Shown piece after piece: positions 61,669 through 64,000 of a stretch of DNA of 64,000 nucleotides. The notes beneath the pieces were generated by a model, which worked only from the letters and a program-made list of their open reading frames with translations, was not told where the DNA came from and ran no database searches. Made by a program: the position numbers and the translations under genes. Each line of letters begins with the position of its first letter. The stretch's first letter is position 1. The stretch is from IMCC45349 sp047219225 (GTDB lineage Bacteria; Bacteroidota; Bacteroidia; Flavobacteriales; Flavobacteriaceae), in contig NZ_CP178208.1 in assembly GCF_047219225.1 (NCBI RefSeq), forward strand, positions 3,100,001 to 3,164,000, read 5' to 3'.

Positions 61669-63780
61669 TTAATTTACTTCTTCTTTTACTAATTGTTTTT
61701 GAACATTTGTTGGAACAGCTTGATAAGATTTAAATCGTGAACTAAAGGTTGCTCTACCTTGTGTTATAGACCTTAAATCTGTAGAAAACCCAAATAACTC
61801 AGATGCTGGTGTTACACATTTTAAAACTTGATAATGATCTTGCGTATCAATACCTTGAATTACCGAACGTCTTGATTGTAAATCGGTCATTACATTACCA
61901 ACCATTTGCTCTGGTACTCTAATGGTTAATTCTTGTGTTGGTTCTAATAACTTTGGATTTGCATTAAGAAAAGCTTCTTTAAAAGCGTGTGCTCCAGCAA
62001 TTTTAAACGAAATATCGTTAGAATCTACCGAGTGCATCTTACCATCATAAACCATGACACGTACATCTCTTACAAACGATTTTGTTAATGGGCCAGATTC
62101 CATTACTTCTACAATACCTTTCATTACCGATGGTAAATAGCGTGTATCAATAACACCTCCAACAATACAGTTATAAAACACTAACTTTCCACCCCAAGGT
62201 AAGTCCATCTCTTCTTTACCTCTAATATTAAAACCTTCAGGTTCTGGCATACCTTCATACCAAGGTTCAATTTTCATATGCACTTGCGCAAATTGTCCTG
62301 AACCACCAGATTGTTTTTTATGTCTGTAATTTGCTGTAGAAGAACGTTGAATTGTTTCTCTATACTGGATTTTTGGACGCTTAAATTCTGCTAATACTCC
62401 ATATATATGCTCTAATGTCCATTTAATAGTAGATAAGTGTAATTCACCTTGACACCCTAAGAGCGTTTCTTTTGTTTCGTTTGAAAATGATACTACTACA
62501 GTAGGATCTTGAGTGTGCATACGCCTTAATGCATCACTAAGCTTTTCTTCATCATTTTTATCAACTGCATTTACAGCTTTTGTAATTCTTGAATCTGGAT
62601 ATTGTATAGGTTTTATAGTGTAACCCTCTTCTCTACTTGATAAAGTATCGTTAGTCTCAGTAAACTTTAATTTTGAAGTGGCTCCAATATCACCAACAGT
62701 TAATTTAGATACAGCTTCCTTATTTTTACCATCCATAATGTATAATTGATTGATGGTTTCAATTTCACCTGTTCTAGAATTGTAAAGTTTATCGTTAGTA
62801 TTTACTTCACCAGATTTTACTTTAAAGAAAGTGATTTGCCCTAAGTTTGGCTGATAAATCGTTTTAAAAACAAATAATGTTGTTTCTGCATCTTTATCAG
62901 GCTTAATTTCATTGCCTTCCATACTTTGCTCCGATTTTAAATCGGAAGCAGCTGGTGCTACATTATCAATGAATCCCATTAAACGACCTGAACCCATATC
63001 ATTTAATGCAGACACACAAAACACAGGAAATAAATCATGGTTTAACATACCAGCTTTAATTCCTTGGAGCATTTCATTTTCATTAAGTGTTCCTTTATCA
63101 AAGAATAGCTCCATTAACTCTTCATCATTCTCTGCAGCTTTTTCCACCAATTCATTATGAAGTGCATCAGCTAATGCCTTTTGATCTTCAGGTATTTCTA
63201 ATTTTTCAGGCTTCCCTCCTTCTGGACCAAACTTATACATCTTCATCTTCAATACATCAATAATACATTGGCTACCGTCAACAACTATTGGATATTGAAT
63301 TTTCACAGCATTATTACCTACTAATTGTTTAATACTAGAAAAGCTATCTTCAAAATCTGCATTCTCATGATCAATTTGATTCACAACAAATAAAGTTGGC
63401 TTGTGATACTTATCTATATAATTCCATATAATTTCAGTACCTATTTCAACGCCATGTTTAGCGTTAATAACTGTAGCAATAGTATCGGCAACTCTTATTG
63501 AGGAAATAATTTCACCAATAAAGTCGTCTAATCCAGGAGTATCAATAATATTAATTTTATAGTTTCGCCATTCAGTGTGAAGTGGTGTGGCAAAAACGGA
63601 GGCTTGTCTTTCATGTTCGATGTCGTGGTAATCCGAAACAGTATTTTTTGCTTCTATAGTTCCTCTACGCTTAATTAACTCAGCCTCATAGAGCATTGTT
63701 TCTGCTAAAGTGGTCTTACCACTATTATGGGCTCCTACAAACACTACATTTTTAATGTGCTTATCGTCATATATTTTCAT
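61669..63780 (-). CDS. EF-G-like translational GTPase (EF-G2 type) lacking the canonical catalytic His
   Basis: A 703-residue EF-G paralogue with the full domain set: GTP-binding domain to about 280, then domains II-V (SGEVNTNDKLYNSRTGE, RPKIQYRETIQ, GSGQFAQVHMKIEP, LRSITQGRATFSSRF). G1 is GAHNSGKTT (16-24) instead of AHIDAGKTT. G3 is DTPGLDD (D80-G83-L84) where EF-G and EF-Tu have DxPGH, so the GTP-hydrolysis histidine is replaced by Leu. G4 is NQID (134-137). This matches the EF-G2-like subgroup, not the main translocase. Role in translation stress or ribosome rescue is inference. Confidence 0.88.
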   Translation of the reverse strand: MKIYDDKHIKNVVFVGAHNSGKTTLAETMLYEAELIKRRGTIEAKNTVSDYHDIEHERQASVFATPLHTEWRNYKINIIDTPGLDDFIGEIISSIRVADTIATVINAKHGVEIGTEIIWNYIDKYHKPTLFVVNQIDHENADFEDSFSSIKQLVGNNAVKIQYPIVVDGSQCIIDVLKMKMYKFGPEGGKPEKLEIPEDQKALADALHNELVEKAAENDEELMELFFDKGTLNENEMLQGIKAGMLNHDLFPVFCVSALNDMGSGRLMGFIDNVAPAASDLKSEQSMEGNEIKPDKDAETTLFVFKTIYQPNLGQITFFKVKSGEVNTNDKLYNSRTGEIETINQLYIMDGKNKEAVSKLTVGDIGATSKLKFTETNDTLSSREEGYTIKPIQYPDSRITKAVNAVDKNDEEKLSDALRRMHTQDPTVVVSFSNETKETLLGCQGELHLSTIKWTLEHIYGVLAEFKRPKIQYRETIQRSSTANYRHKKQSGGSGQFAQVHMKIEPWYEGMPEPEGFNIRGKEEMDLPWGGKLVFYNCIVGGVIDTRYLPSVMKGIVEVMESGPLTKSFVRDVRVMVYDGKMHSVDSNDISFKIAGAHAFKEAFLNANPKLLEPTQELTIRVPEQMVGNVMTDLQSRRSVIQGIDTQDHYQVLKCVTPASELFGFSTDLRSITQGRATFSSRFKSYQAVPTNVQKQLVKEEVN

Positions 63781-63927
63781 AATAAATCATTTAAAATCAT
63801 AGCTTAAAATTACTTAGTATATAGCTCGAAAAAAATGATATTTGTTAGCTTTAGGTATTGTTTTTGGCCTTAATCGTAAAAAAATACACTTTTAACTCTT
63901 TTATATATGTTAATTAGTTAAGTTTTT

Positions 63928-63935
63928 TAAATTTG
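63928..63935 (+). promoter_or_regulatory. Promoter -7 box of the partial right-end gene
   Basis: TAAATTTG, exact TAnnTTTG, 30 nt before the ATG at 63966. No -33 TTG is visible at the usual distance. Confidence 0.35.
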
Positions 63936-63965
63936 GTAGAAACTCAAATTAAATAGCTGACCACT

Positions 63966-64000
63966 ATGAAAAAAATTACTCTATCTCTTATTTTTCTATT
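63966..64000 (+). CDS. Start of a secreted or membrane protein, cut by window end
   Basis: ATG at 63966 opens MKKITLSLIFL, a typical flavobacterial signal-peptide start, before the window ends. A promoter-like box precedes it. Nothing more can be said. Confidence 0.5.
   Translation, partial: MKKITLSLIFL

Noticed and set aside
62912..63160. Plus-strand frame inside the EF-G-like gene
   Set aside because: Antisense shadow with no domain or start signal.

Overview
The window looks like chromosomal DNA of a gliding marine-type Flavobacteriaceae bacterium (Bacteroidota). Support: AT-rich composition by eye, promoters of the Bacteroidota form TAnnTTTG, many lipoproteins, two cargo proteins with the gliding-motility/type IX secretion (T9SS) type B C-terminal domain beside PorP/SprF-like partners, LytTR regulators and an outer-membrane receptor of the Bacteroidota type. 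The genus cannot be decided from what is here. No tRNA, rRNA, IS element, prophage or CRISPR array was seen.

Layout. 1-4.6 kb: a cut-off secreted protein, a membrane-anchored winged-helix regulator, an M23/LysM peptidoglycan hydrolase and an M13 (PepO-like) lipoprotein peptidase. 4.6-17.8 kb: a four-gene minus-strand operon encoding a small T9SS cargo, a PorP-like protein fused to a 9 x 16-residue repeat and coiled coil, a 2,740-residue SprB-repeat adhesin and a second PorP/SprF protein. This is the gene order of the Flavobacterium johnsoniae sprC-sprD-sprB-sprF gliding operon. 17.9-23.2 kb: secreted beta-helix and small proteins, a degenerate intradiol-dioxygenase-like protein, and a membrane-anchored DJ-1/PfpI protein followed by a membrane AraC-type regulator.

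23.3-58.2 kb is the most striking part: six complete LytS-type histidine kinase / LytTR response regulator pairs in about 35 kb, here called modules A-F, most of them beside genes for envelope peptidases, esterases or transporters. A (23.3-29.8) and E (45.5-53.2) are diverged copies of one design: kinase-regulator divergent from an ABC ATPase and an ABC permease fused to an M1 aminopeptidase; E also has an S41 peptidase. B (29.8-34.1) is divergent from an outer-membrane beta-barrel receptor. C (36.3-40.6) precedes a lipoprotein and a CocE/X-Pro-type lipoprotein hydrolase. D (40.7-45.4) is divergent from an esterase/beta-lactamase-fold fusion and a PD40 lipoprotein. F (54.2-58.2) precedes a penicillin-binding-type serine hydrolase with TPRs and a CPBP membrane protease. 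Direct repeats with a 21-bp period, the geometry expected for LytTR operators, lie upstream in modules A, B, E and F.

58.2-64 kb: an HxlR-type repressor divergent from an old-yellow-enzyme/RidA operon with a clear palindrome between them, a DUF4251 lipoprotein, an EF-G paralogue lacking the canonical catalytic histidine, and the first bases of another secreted protein. The working picture is a cell-envelope region: gliding surface machinery next to a family of peptide- or envelope-sensing regulatory modules, each with its own extracytoplasmic hydrolase. The signals sensed and the substrates are not visible in the sequence.
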